Made by a program: the position numbers and the translations under genes
The notes under the pieces: generated by a model
Told to the model about the DNA's origin: nothing
Seen by the model: the letters and a program-made list of their open reading frames with translations, nothing else
The model's database searches: none
Assembly: GCA_037576215.1 (NCBI GenBank)
Contig: JBANDB010000006.1
Span: forward strand, 3,100,001-3,164,000
Length of the DNA: 64,000 nt
From: Armillaria gallica
Taxonomy: Eukaryota; Basidiomycota; Agaricomycetes; Agaricales; Physalacriaceae
Direction: 5' to 3'
Part shown: positions 23,737 to 35,848 of the stretch, piece by piece
Position numbering within the stretch: the first letter of the stretch is position 1
Layout of the letters: each line of letters starts with the position of its first letter

Positions 23737-26536
23737 ATGTCAGTCAACACTCCTCCCGGTTCCACTGGCTCCCCTGCTCCCGCTTCTCCTGCAAATAATG
23801 TGGCGACAGAGCAGCAAAACAATGCCATTGCAGACCGCATGGTCCTGGACTACCTACGTGCTCGAGGTCATGCTGCTGCTGAGAAGGCTCTCGCAAATGC
23901 CGTCGAAGCTGCCTCTCCCGAAGACAAAGGCAAACAACCAGAAACCCTTACTTCTGAAGACCTCGTCAAGGCTCTCGCAGTATTCGCCCAAAAGCCATCT
24001 CGACCAGGCGAAAATGTTCTCAAGGATCCTTCAAGTGTTCTTACCGAACTCACGTCATTGGGCAACCCATCCAGTATTCAGAACCTAATAGCTAGCATCG
24101 GCTCTGTTGGAGCAGAAGATATCCTGTCGTTGGACCCCACAGACAAGCAAGAAGGATTTCGAGAGTTGGAGGCTTGGGTCGAAGGATCTCTGGATATGTA
24201 TCGAGTAAGTGCTGTATCTGCCGTGCGAACTTGATGTAACCCTCAATAACAGCCCGAATTTCGACCAATATTGTTTCCAATATTTTGTCACTTCTATCTG
24301 GACCTCATACAGCGCGGTTTCAAGGATGCAGGTAATCTACAAGGCGATACAACAAGTTGCTCTGCTGATCGAGACTGTATCAGCGCTTCGATTTTTCTCC
24401 TCCTTCTCGACTTCTCTCGCTCCTTCTCACACTACAATACTACATCACCTCTCCACTCTCTTGCTTCCCGCCCATGTGCAAAATGACGAGTTGGCCCAAC
24501 GCTTTCGTGATGAAAAGTATGTCATTCGAATGAGTCGGTCAGGCTTTGGCTTGCTCGTAGGGTGGTTGACAGAAGGTGTTGGAGGTGAGGCTTCAGGTGC
24601 GGGTGAAGGCTTCTCAGGTGAGAAGGGCAAAAGAGGACGTGCAGCGGTCATGCGCGTGGTCAATAACCATCTTCGATTCGATGGTAAATACAATCGTGAA
24701 ATATTCTGCGACATTCCTATTCACCCCAATGTACAGTCACTTCCTCCAACCCCACTTCAGTCGCCCCCAACACTTGGGAAGAATCCACGGGTCTACTATC
24801 ATCACTGATTCCTCAAACGAATGGTGCGACCACAAAAGTAACCGATCCTCAAGCCTTCAATACGTCGAAAGGCGACCTCAAGCTGGGTCCTAGACCGCTA
24901 GCCGAGGATCTCCGCACAGAGTCGGAACGCCAGCTACGAGAGCAGGCCATGGTCGACCGGGACCCCAGTGCTCAATATGACATGCAGTATGCCCGACCGC
25001 CTCTATTGCCTGGCGTTCTCCCTGTAACAGAAGCGGACCTTTTACCTCACCCCCCTACTTTCAAAACGACCGATGTGGAAAGAGAAGTCAACGCTGTACG
25101 AGATGCGCGTCGAAGAATTCGACTTGAACCTTCAGCCCTTAATAATATCGATGTCAACTCTCCTCAAGCTAATACAGCGAGGGCGCGTGCTCTCCCCAGT
25201 ATCTGTGCTTACACATTACACAATGTCGTAGAAGGGTATGTTCAATCTACCGCGAGGCGGTTCTCTTACACCATTTTAGAGCACCCTGCATGGCCTTCTC
25301 TCAAGATACGTCCTTAATGGCCGCTGGTTTCGCTGAAAGCTATATCAGACTATGGAGTCTCAAAAACGAGAAACTCAAGGGAATGAGGAGTGATTTCACT
25401 TCAAGCTCTGTCAAAGACAGTCCGTACATCCCATTATCATTCTGGTCCATTTGAACTCAAAACCCATTACAGTCACGTCTCTTCGCAAAATCAAGGAGAA
25501 GAAAGGTAGCACGACTCGGAAGCTAGTCGGTCATAGTGGGCCCGTATACTCACTTGCGTTTGATCCCCTCAACGGCTCTGCAAGTCCTCCTCGATATCTG
25601 TTATCCGCTTCTGCAGACGCTACAGCGCGTTTGTGGTCGATGGAAACGATGAGTAACGTCGTTGCTTTCCGTGGACATGAGAATCCGATCTGGGATGTCA
25701 AATGGAGTCCTATAGGAGTCTACTTTGCTACCGCGAGCAGAGATCGGACTGCCAGGCTGTGGTCAACAGACCGTACAAGCTGTTTGCGCATTTATGCGGG
25801 ACACTTAAGCGATGTGGATGTACGTGTTACGTTTGACTAACGATATGGGCTTCATCTGATTCGTGTCTAGTGCGTCGAGTTTCACCCAAATTCTCTGTAC
25901 CTTGCTACTGGGTCTAGTGATTGGACAGCACGATTATGGGACGTTCAGCGAGGTGCATGTGTACGGGTATTCATTGGACAGCAAGGCGCTGTAACTTCAA
26001 TGGCTATCAGTCCAGATGGACGATATCTAGCGACTGGAGGTATATGATATCATCGCGAGCTCTTCAAGGTTGGGTTCTAACATCTGATGTAGGGGAGGAC
26101 TTGGCTATCAACTTATGGGACATCGGTTCTGGCAAGAGGATCAAGAAAATGTCCGGACACACAGCGTCAATATACTCTCTGGCCTTCAGCGCCGAGTCGT
26201 CTTTACTGGTTAGCGGAGGCGCTGACTGGACCGTTCGATGCTGGGATGTAAAGAGCGCAGGTGGCTCGCCTAGTAAACCGCGGGAGAACGGGACTACCCA
26301 GTACACGCCGTTAGGCCTCGCAAGTAATGGGGCAATCGTCGGTGGTTCAAACGAAGAAGAAGCTTCTGAGACGTGCGCTTATTCGTTTAACTTGCTTTCT
26401 CCATGCCTGACCTCATTTCAGAACTGATCTCCTTGCGTCCTTCCCGACTAAAAGAACTCCGATAACGAGTGTACACTTCACGCCTAGGAATCTCTGTCTC
26501 GTAGGAGGGAATTATCTGTCTCCGGATGTACGATGA
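23737..26536 (+). CDS. TAF5: TFIID subunit TAF5 (NTD2 plus WD40)
   Basis: A LisH-like element (IADRMVLDYLRARGHAAAEKAL) near residue 30 is followed by the TAF5 NTD2 domain, recognised by RPILFPIFCHFYLDLIQRG and LLPAHVQNDELAQRFRDEKYVIRMSRSGF. After a linker come WD40 repeats with clear GH...W/D signatures: LVGHSGPVYSLAFDP, FRGHENPIWDVKWSP, YAGHLSDVDCVEFHP and MSGHTASIYSLAFS. The final exon, reached through a gtgcgc...ttcag intron, ends GGNYLSPDVR with the stop at 26534-26536. At least six short introns join in frame. TAF5 is a scaffold of TFIID (and of SAGA in fungi), bringing TAF6/TAF9 and TBP modules to promoters. Confidence 0.92.
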
Positions 26537-26605
26537 TTCAAGCATCGTTAGTGTAGCACCTTTGGGATCGTGTACTGATTAGTCTAACTTATTTTGCTTG
26601 TCGAT

Positions 26606-26895
26606 TCAACCCCTTCCTCCTAGAATGTTACTGGCCAGCTTCACCGCGGCCTCCAGCTGCGAAGATTTTCCGTTCTCGATCAGCCAAGAAGGACGGCGAC
26701 AAACCCTTCAAGATCTTCACCTCGCACGATATTGTTCACTTTTCTCTGGAAATTCTCGTTTTCCCTCCCTTGCGGACCATCAGATGGCTGTGACGACCTG
26801 ACGTTGTCGTCGCTTTCACTGGTGTAAGACTGGGAGCTGTATTGCTGGGAACTTGAAGGATCATAATTTTCATCCTGACTGGAGAAGAGAGACAT
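26606..26895 (-). CDS. Small acidic/Ser-rich protein of unknown function
   Basis: A minus-strand frame starting at 26895 encodes about 60 Ser/Gln/Asp-rich residues followed by a predicted helix (RKVNNIVRGEDLEGF). Unspliced it stops at 26680. A GT-AG intron after EGF (gtcgcc to cgcag) would join LEAAVKLASNILGGRG and a stop at 26606, giving about 80 residues with a longer amphipathic C-terminal helix. I do not recognise the family. It sits between the TAF5 3' end and the start of the gene at 27211 and may share that gene's promoter. Short length makes the call tentative. Confidence 0.4.
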
Positions 26896-27210
26896 GAAAG
26901 GAAAGACTTACATACTTATGGAATGTACCGTAATTTTATACCATTGTCCGCCTTTGTTCATCGCTAAACAAAGGACACTTTCCCTGCCACTTGAACTTTA
27001 ATTTAAAACCGTAACAGTCGTAACCACGTGACGCTTCGCGCTACTTAAGTACTGCCAGCTGCCTCGCACACTGTTTCTACGCCTGCCATTTCTTCCTTTC
27101 GCCTACAGGACCTTTTCCCCCCGGTCATTCAAGCAGGGTGCGTCCCAGTCTCGTGTTTTTCGCACTCCCGTCGCCTGTCGTCGCTCAAACCGAGTCGCTG
27201 CTCCGCTTAG

Positions 27211-28037
27211 ATGGAGAACATGGATGTAGATTCTGTTATGCAAAGCGCTAGCTCGCCGGTACAGCAGGCCCAGGATGGACCCAGCCAGGGAACGCCTGCG
27301 CCACCAAGTGAGTTCGTCGGTGTATCTGCGCCACGGCTGGTGCTGAACAGCAGACGTCATAGCACTAGGGCTACCTCGTGAAAACTTCCGTGACATACAG
27401 GTCAAGGTCCATATTCGGAGGCCTGAGCGAGATTCTTGGGTGTATCTGGGTCGAGGCATTGTGTCGCAGGAGGTGGTCGGGCATTCGTCTAGGATAGGTG
27501 AGTGCTCTTGTGCTTCGCTTTCTTGGAAGCCTAATTAAGGCCGCCTCAGTCGTTCGAAACCTATCCTCCAACAAGGTCATCACCTCATTTGGCGAGGTGA
27601 ATTTTTCGTGTTTTCTTGTACTAATCACAAGCTGATTGTTGGCCTTTCAAGGGTACGGACCTCCAGGCTGAAAGGAGAGGTAACTTTGTAGTCATCGGTT
27701 GCGTCGAGGGTGCGCGTGTCGTTTCTTGGTCTCTGAACGTGAGTCATCCTTTCGTTTTCATCATTTGCGTATTCATTAGACACTGCAGGCTTTGAATAAC
27801 TCGGATACGCTTCGATTGATTGCGAGCATCGAGCTCGCCTGCTACAAGAGCAAGCAGGCTCTGACAGATCCTCGATTGCATTCCAAGACCCGCCGCAGAA
27901 TAGAGCGCGTTATCAAGGATGACAGGCGCAAGCGTCATCGTAGGCGGAAGGACCAGGAAGCACTCGTCGACGCTTTTGCGAAGCAGAACCTCAGTAACGA
28001 GCCTATGAGTATGAATGCCGATGGAGATCATCCATAG
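27211..28037 (+). CDS. Conserved-looking protein of unknown function with basic C-terminus
   Basis: Exon 1 starts MENMDVDSVMQSAS; GT-AG introns join it to blocks LGLPRENFRDIQVKVHIRRP, DSWVYLGRGIVSQEV, VVRNLSSNKVITSFGE, NFVVIGCVEGARVVSWSLN and a helical C-terminus with a strongly basic segment (KTRRRIERVIKDDRRKRHRRRKD). That adds up to about 225 residues in one consistent frame. The beta-rich middle and basic tail suggest a nuclear nucleic-acid or chromatin partner, but this is inference; I do not recognise a named family. A CACGTGACG element at 27025-27033 lies in its upstream region. Confidence 0.6.
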
Positions 28038-28866
28038 TCGCAGGCAAGCTTGTGTTCTTCTTGAATATAAACGGCTTCCTTGTCAAGTTGTACTCATATT
28101 AGACATTGCTACTTCCACCCATATTGATTGCACGCGTGTATTTCACCTACATACATTTCACCCCGCTTGACCGCCGTTTTCACTGTTATTTAACGACTTC
28201 TGTTGAACTTACCGGCCAAGCCACTCATGAAGTTGTGTGAAAGGTTTTAGTTTTGTACACTTTAATAATCTTACACGCAGGAGGGAACGGTTGAGGCAAG
28301 CTAATCACACAAAGATCATCGCAGAAAGAACAGGGACGCGACTGCCCGGTCAAATATTGGAGCCGAATGAATACACAATACTTGACTAAACTCAAGTGTC
28401 TTGCCGTATGAACATGTCGCCGATATATTGGTGACTGGTCGGGTGCTATTCAACGAAATCGTATATCAAAGAGCGGAGCCGAAGGCAAAAATTGAATATC
28501 AGCTATTCATTTGATGAGCTTCGGAGTATGTCATCTCATAATGGAGCACGAACAGACATGGTAAGTTTCTTCCAGCCCACTCTCTGCATAGAACTCAACA
28601 TCAAACGAGTAGAAGATGGGTACAGGAATCCGATTCGGAAACCATGTCACCCAGGGAGTCCGACGTCGGCTTGAAGCATTGGGACGTTCTTCTCAAGGCA
28701 TCGACTGGCTCAACAACCCAAACTCGTGGTATTTGGTGAATATGTCAGTGAGAACAGCTGCAGATGGCCCCCGGCCACAAAAAAATACACTCCTACACAA
28801 ATAGATATGTTTTAATCGCCGGCGTGATAGGTGATAATATGTGCAAGGCAGAGAAGGTTGAAAAGG
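28038..28866. other. convergent intergenic region
   Basis: About 0.8 kb between two convergent genes. Short open frames are present but none has supporting features. No repeat or RNA gene was recognised. Confidence 0.5.
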
Positions 28867-30561
28867 TTATGAATGCGAATGATGAGACTGTGAATAAGAG
28901 AGCTGCGATGATGTTGAATATAAGGGAGTGTCATCAACTGTGGTAGACAATGATGAACCGGAAGGAATGGTCTGAGGCGCTTTCCGTTCAGAGTACTGCG
29001 GGGGAAGTTCTACGACCCCATCTTCATTGGGAGGCGGCAATGGAACGTCATCAGCATCTGTATGCAGGATGAATCGAGAAGGAGTATAGCTGGAGCCGGC
29101 CATAGCCGCCTTCCGCTGAGCAGTTGACATAGTTTGAGAACTGGATGGTTGACTGTGGTGATGAGCAGTGAATGGTTCGACAGATGTTGGACTCTGGTCA
29201 TAGTCCCGAGGAGAAGCGAAAGGATTTGGTGGTGAGTCAGGCATTCCATGACTGTGATGGTCTGCGGCATCCGAACCTGGCGTCGACGAGGCGTAGTCTG
29301 TGCCACGAGTGAAGAATGGGAAAGCAGACCCTGACAGTGTGTTTGCGTGGCTTCTCGTGTCGTAACCATCGGCCAGATCAATATCCGATTGGAATCTACG
29401 CGAATGACCGCCAAGGTCGGTCCCGTCATCATAACGGTTTTCGCGGTCACGTTTCCGCCGAAGGAAAAATAAGGCGAGAGTTATGACAGCAGCCAAAAAT
29501 ACGAGTCCACCTAAAACAGTGCCTGCTATTGCGCCGATGGGGGTACCTGAGCTGCTGCTGGTAGTCTCCGAAGCCGCAGCAGAAGTGACGGTCGTGGTGG
29601 CAGAAATAGTTGGGGAAGCGGAGGATGGTGCCGCAGTCGATGACGGTGACGAATCGCCAATGCATGACTGATCAGTAGATGTCCCGACAGTCTTAACATC
29701 GGAACTTCCACCTTGGCGCCCTTGTGAGTCGGCCATAGCGAATATGATGCTCGTGCCGTTGTAGACGTCGGTAGTCCAATCGTATTGGGTAGGACCATTT
29801 GGTGGGTTAATGACGAAGGTGTCTCCATTGGGAATTATTCCCTTTATGAAGATATAAGCACTGGAAGGCCGAGTGTCATCGGGACTCACCATGATAGTGA
29901 CAGGCTGTACGGCACCGTCGTACGCACTGAAAGTGTATGTTCTGTGCAGAGGTTAAGCTAGTGAGGTGTAACATTAATCGATGTGCTTGCCTGCATTGTT
30001 GAAGAGCGGTGTTCAATTGAAATGAAAAGTCAACACCTTTTGGAATAACGTTTCAATGTCGGACAACGCAAATACGGCAAACACGCTTACCAGGGTCCGT
30101 CAAATTACAGCTGCCTCCAAGGGAAGACCCAACGGTCAAGACATCAGTGGCCCCTCCTGCTCCAAAACCAGACGCATCCGACATAACCATGACAAACTTC
30201 TTTCCAGATTCGAACGGTATCTGTGTTTTATACGTTCCTTTCCCATCGCTGTAGGCAGAATCAGGGATGGATATATTTCTTGGAGTCCCAAAGACCTATC
30301 ATCACATATCAGTCACGCTTAGATGAATAAGAAAGGGCCAGGCGAACAGGAGTCAAAAGTAACAAGTAGGGAGCAGTACCACCTTCAGATAGCACCGATG
30401 AGCGCCACGTCAAATTGTATGGTATGAGTACGCGTACCATTCCATGTTATACTAACTTCATCGCACTGTGTTGGTGTCCCTGCAGAAAAACTGAATGCAG
30501 CGGAAGAAAACGAGCAAGATAGAATCGTGAGAACAGTGACCAAGGAGAGACGCAAATGCAT
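28867..30561 (-). CDS. Single-pass surface protein with Ser/Thr-rich stalk
   Basis: The start at 30561 gives a signal peptide (MHLRLSLVTVLTILSCSFSSA) followed by FSFSAGTPTQCDEVSITWNGT, the opening of a beta-sandwich-like extracellular domain. After introns the second half reads TFVINPPNGPTQYDWTTDVYNGTSIIFAM, a Ser/Thr/Ala stalk, and a transmembrane helix (AIAGTVLGGLVFLAAVITLALFFL). The helix is followed by RRKRDRENR and a long Ser/Pro/His-rich cytoplasmic tail. This layout recalls fungal wall-stress sensors of Mid2/Wsc type and is widespread in Agaricomycetes, but a sensor role is an inference. The CDS contains several introns that were not all fixed. Confidence 0.65.
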
Positions 30562-32179
30562 GGGGGCCAGAAAAGAATGATAAAGAATGTAATATAAAGA
30601 AGGACGGTCGCCAGGGAGGGACAGACAATGGGAGACTGGCGGGAGTAGGAGGGAAGTAGGGGGAGGGAAGAAAGAAGTGATCTTGGCGAAATCATGTCGG
30701 CTAAATTCAGGTGATTTCCTTTTCTGGCGTAACTTTCTGCACAGCCAAAATGACATATGTTTTTTTCCCTTCTTTCCTTGCCTTAGTTACGCAACATTCC
30801 CACTTTCAAAGAGTACAGGTTTCAACTCAAAGAAAATTAAAATCGCTCTCACTAGGCTGTCCATCTTCATCTCCTATCACCGCCCCAACAGCGACCCCGT
30901 CAGAATACTCTCCGCAAAATCGTCTGCCCGAGTTCCTGATTCTGAATTTCTTACGGCTGCCTGATCAATGATGATACCAGAATTTTCGGAAGTTCAAAGG
31001 ATGTTGTGACTTCTTACCACGGCTGCCAAAAAAACCCGCCACAACACCCATAGTCAAGGTCTAGTCCTAGGTGACGCCCGGCAACGCCTTGTGAGTTGTG
31101 GCCGCAATTAGGAAATGAGGAGCGTCCGGAATGTACATGCACATGTCAAACAATCCGGAACGGCGCATTCGCGGTACCCTCGATTAACGACATCAGGACG
31201 ATGATGCAAGCGGGTGGTAACAGCTGTCTCTCATGGGTAAAGAATCAGCAACAAGACAGCTAGCAAGGCAGCCTTAATCGGTGGGTGGGCTCAACCGATA
31301 GACTTGGATAACAGTGGCTCATGTCAATGCGCTCTCTAAACCAGGTACCGTAGATCCCTAACGACAGCCAAGGGTGCCATGATTCGGCCTTTACTAAACG
31401 AATACAACCGTAGTTTTGCAGATAGGGATGCAAGCGTGCTTGATCAGTTCTTAAACGACAAGTTCCGAGCCAGAAGAAAGCGGTCTTTGGACGGAAAGTC
31501 GCACTTTGAAAGTCTCGCCATCTTAATCACCAGTGGTCCGGCTGACGAAGGTGTCGGCACATCTATACCACGAGGAAGGCGAAGCGCTGTTATGAGAAGG
31601 ACACGTCGTTCAGAACGCACATGTGAATGAATGAAAGGGAGAGTTTGGCCTCGCCGACGGGTAGCGACGATGATGTACTGGTTATCAGTTGTGCCTTGGT
31701 CGGGCTGACCGGGGGGCGGTGTTTAAAGTGAGCTGCTTGCCGGCCTCGCTTTTAGGCTTATTAACTTTCTGTGACGGTTCTTGTGAGCAGATATGAAGAA
31801 AGTAGAGCGCCTACAGAAGAACTGAACTCACAGCGACCAACGGCATAAGGAAGATTCCTTTCTCAGCGCTCTTCTCTTACGGGGCAGCGTCTGCGTGACC
31901 ACTAGGTTGCTAACCCATTCTTGAAGACTCGATGCGCGCGTAGAAACGCTTGTCAGCGCCGATGAACTTCCACGTCCTTGCTAATCTTCCTGCCCTGTGT
32001 CGGAGTTCTTCAAAAGTGAGGTCCAGTCTCGACTGCTCGGGGCTCTTTGAGCAGCAACGAGGCAACTGCGCAAAGAACCTGGAGAGCAAGTTATTTATAA
32101 AACCAAGGGTTGCGCGTCCTAAATTGAACTTCGCCCAGTATCCAATAATGTTAAAAAATTTAAACAAAATTGTCCAAAA
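30562..32179. other. long intergenic region without recognised gene
   Basis: About 1.6 kb upstream of the surface-protein gene and downstream of the MetE-like gene. Open frames of up to about 95 codons occur on both strands (for example 31379-31630 and 31910-32167) but none shows family motifs or plausible splicing. No repeat was recognised by eye. Confidence 0.4.
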
Positions 32180-34012
32180 TTATTGTGGCCATATCTGCTT
32201 GGCAGCTTCGACTAGCAACTCCAATTTCTTCGTCTGATCCTATAACGATAGTCCATTGTTACGACACAGTTTATAATAAAGAAGCGCACTCGTACCTCTT
32301 CAGTAATGGGGTTGCCCTGCCACACCGATGCGAAGCCACATTGTGTGCTGATGCAAATCCTGCCGAAGGCGGGGATCAATCATCGGTAATCAAGAAGAAA
32401 GCGAGTTCTCACTGATTCAGAGCATCTTTCTTTGACCGCGTTGGATTTCCTTGACACAGGGCATCTGCAGCTGAGTAGACCCGAGATTTCAAATCTTCGA
32501 CAGATTCCATCTAGCAAGGCACCTTCAGACAGGGAACCAACGTGTAAATCGAACGGTGGATACCTGGCCGGTCTTTGTGGTCACCAAACCGAGAACCAGT
32601 GCTTTGTTGGTGGGAAAATCTTTCAGCGGTTCGAAATCACCGGATCGTTCGTTATCGTATTCGAGCTGCCGTATAGTGGGTAAGGAACACGGAGTGATAA
32701 CAATGCCGCTGACGCACGTAAAATGTATCAACGTCAAGGTTGTTGAAAACCTTTTTGGCAATGCGATCGTAACCTCCGTCTGTAAAATGCGCCCCCTGTC
32801 AAAGTCCATGAACGTCGCAATAAACCCCCAAATTGGTGAACATACCATGAAGTTACCTCGACACATATGTACGCTAATGACCAAATCATCCGGACGACCT
32901 TGGGTAGTGACATTAATGGCGCGGATGTATGTATCGAGCAATGTCTCTGGATCGACCCCCATTTCCTTCATCTTCTCAAGTATGCCATCGTTGCAGAAGA
33001 AACAGAATGTGGGGTCGTCAATCTGAATGTGACCTACACATCTTAGTTAGCCCAGCCATGTGAACGGCCAGAAGCCCGGATATTGACGTACGGCATCCTA
33101 GTTCGTATAGTTCCTTAAATTCAGCACGGTACGCGATACCAAGATCGTCGAAATATTCATCTATATATGTAAAAGGTTAGAACAGGACTGGGGCTTTACG
33201 ATGAAACGATATACCGTCATTTTTATACACATTGAGATTGTATGTAAAGTCTGAACCGTGTCGCTGATGAAACCACGAAGGGGAGCAGACAGTCATCTTG
33301 ATATTTTTAACATCCTACAGGCGAAATGGTCAATGTGGAGTATGTACGAAATGACATGTGGATACCTCTGGTGGAACGATGCTTTTTGTAAATTTAAACT
33401 GATCAACGTAAAAAGGTTGTATGCGTTTGATTTTTCCCTTGATGGATGTGGTCAGGTTGATAATTTTTTTTAACATAGGAGGGAACGACCTACCGAGCAA
33501 TATATCGTTTTATCTGTCGTGAGACCTGCTGTTATCATTGCGCTAATATGCGGCATGTACTCCTGCATCGATGATCAACACAGTGATGGTATATTTGTAG
33601 GCATCATATGCCCACCTTGAATTCACTCAACGGACCTAATAAAGAATTAGTAACAAGCGCGTCTCTGTAGCGACGAGTTACATACGCTCAGGCATGAATT
33701 GCATCCCCTCCAACTTGTTAAATACACCCTCGAAGAATAACCCTCTAGTCCAACAGAGCTTTAGAGTACATCAAGGGAAGATATACAAACATACCGTCTC
33801 ATTTCGCCATCAGTGATGGTCTTGATGCCCGCAGCCTGCTGGAGCTTCACGACGTGTCGCACCGCAGCATCCTCGACAATGGCGAGCTCGTCGAGGGAAC
33901 ATCCGTGACTCTCGATTAGGCTGCGTTTCTGGAAAAGGTCTTTGGGCCTAATCAATGACCCAACATGCTCTGCACGAAACGGAGGGCTAATATGCAACTT
34001 GCGCGCCGACAT
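32180..34012 (-). CDS. MetE-like (cobalamin-independent methionine synthase C-terminal) protein
   Basis: Minus-strand gene starting MSARKLHISPPFRAEHVGSL with the IKTITDGEMRR block, and ending with two exons that read CISTQCGFASVWQGNPITEE and then KKLELLVEAAKQIWPQ before a stop at 32180. Between them lies DDLVISVHMCRGNF. The H-x-C of VHMCRGNF and the Cys of TQCGF are the zinc ligands that bind the thiol substrate in MetE. Length fits the stand-alone UROD/MetE-like proteins (about 400 residues), not full MetE (about 760 residues with a duplicated barrel). These may move methyl groups between thiols; the substrate is unknown. Several introns in the middle were not resolved. Confidence 0.75.
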
Positions 34013-34865
34013 AGATGATAAGCACGAGTAAAAGAGGGAAAGATGAGGCGAGGGAAATGGAACGGGTGCTCCGAATTTGAGGAAATCGGAAGCTGTAGCT
34101 GATCACCAAGTCCGACTACTAGGTAGGGTAAATTTGATGGGCCATGGCCTTGGGAGAATTCATTGCGTCAAGGAACATATCATCATGAGGATTACGGACT
34201 CGCAACGCGTGGCGTGTCGAAAGGGCTGTCGAATGCGGTTCTAAAGGCAGAACAGCAGGCCTCGGTTCTCGGGAGGGCATTGGCCGGATATATCCAGGGT
34301 TGGTAGTATCTCGACCTTCTGCCCAGTGCTTGTAAGCGAATCAATACACCGGATTCGAAGATTTTCAACGGCCTACTTTTCTTATAGGGCACGTGGACAA
34401 AAAATACACGAATTAACACGATGGAGACGGGACAAGACAAGCGATCGAGCGCGAAAAACGCGACATTATGGCAGGTTTAAATGGAACGGAGAAAGGAACA
34501 CATGAACTTAGGTCAGTGAAAGCGAAGAACATCAGAGTAACTCGGTAAGATAGGTGGTCGTGTTCGTAAACTGTGGCAAGAAGCCTAAGGGTCTGTAAGG
34601 GTCTCCTAAGGTGCCTGTGACGATCGAATCGGCACTCTGACGGATTGGGACATGACTAATCGGGCATGCATCCCGTCCCCGTGACCGTGGGGAGGTCGCG
34701 GTTTTTGCCGGGTCACACCTGTACAGTTGGTCGAGTTTTTTTCCACGCAAAGGTTTTGGTCCCTGCAGAGCACCGGCCTCGACGTACCTCAAGACTAACC
34801 CGTAGGTGCCCAATCTTTGCCAGCATATCCGTTGTGCTTAACGACTCGTTCTACAGCTCCGACCA
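34013..34865. promoter_or_regulatory. divergent upstream region, MetE-like gene / RPL13
   Basis: About 0.85 kb between divergent genes. The 5' untranslated region and promoter of RPL13 should lie in the right part. No confident motif was recognised. Confidence 0.4.
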
Positions 34866-35656
34866 ATGGGTTTCGCACACAACAACGGTGAGCGAAATCC
34901 CCATTTTTCATGCTCGACTGTGGAACTTAACGATATCCTACAGTCCTCCCCGGAAACCATTTCCGTAAAGATTGGCAGCGTCGCGTACGCACCTGGTTCG
35001 ACCAGCCAGGACGCAAGCTCCGCAGACGCAATGCCCGCAAAACTAAGGCTGCTGCCCTCGGCGTCCGACCACTGACGCTGCTTCGCCCTGCAGTCCGTGG
35101 CCAAACCGTGCGTTACAACCGAAAACTCCGCGAAGGTCGCGGATTCACGTTCGCTGAGCTTAAGGAGGCTGGTATCGGAAAGAAGGAGGCCCGGAGTGTC
35201 GGAATCGTTGTTGACCACCGAAGGAGGAACTCGAGCGAGGAGGGAAAGAAGGTCAACGTTGAGAGGCTGAAGGCCTACAAGACCAAGCTTGTCGTCTTCC
35301 CCAGGAAGGCTGGCAAGCCCAAGAAGGGCGACTCCTCCGTAAGCTTCCATTGTTGTTCTTTTACTGTTCAATTTGTTTATGCACCGTATTGTAGGCTGAC
35401 GACCTCAAAGCTGCTACCACCCGTGCCGCCTTCCCTCTTCCCGAATCATACGTTGCCGAAGCCCCCCGCAAAATTACCGAAAAGAGCGCTCTTTCGAAGC
35501 ATACAGGACTCTTCGTATCGCTCGCGCCAATGCCAGGCACGAGGGTGCTCGCAAGGCTCGTGCTGCCAAGGTTAGTGCTCAATACCAGTTTTTGCATCAC
35601 AAGACGCTAACCCGTTCTTATAGAAAGAGGAGGAGGAAGCAGCAAAGAAGAAGTAG
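34866..35656 (+). CDS. RPL13: 60S ribosomal protein L13 (eL13), with apparent 1-base frameshift
   Basis: Exon 1 (ATGGGTTTCGCACACAACAACG) splices to [15 protein letters not shown], followed by [22 protein letters not shown] and [22 protein letters not shown], all canonical eL13. Exon 3 begins [20 protein letters not shown] and reads in the same frame to APRKITE. The conserved continuation [20 protein letters not shown] is one frame away, and the last exon ([10 protein letters not shown] plus stop) belongs to that second frame. The switch lies in the four-A run at 35480-35483; one further A would restore the family sequence. A sequencing or assembly error is most likely for this essential gene, but a decayed copy cannot be excluded. 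Confidence 0.85.
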
Positions 35657-35848
35657 TTATTTACGATCCTGTTGCTTTGCTATGCCTTTTTTTACTCGCA
35701 CATGCTTCGAACGCTCAAGCTATGCCTTATGCAGACAATATGAGGAGCTGTCCATTGCGATCCCGAGTGAATTCTGTGCTATCGTCCAAAGAATGAATGT
35801 CATTATCGTACTAGTCCTTTCTAGATGAAACAAGGGGGATATATCCTT

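Noticed and set aside
31910..32167. 85-codon minus-strand frame just after the MetE-like gene
   Set aside because: The MetE-like protein ends cleanly at 32180 with the expected IWPQ stop, and this frame shows no recognisable motif.
32556..33026. 156-codon plus-strand frame
   Set aside because: It is antisense to the MetE-like exon containing VHMCRGNF.
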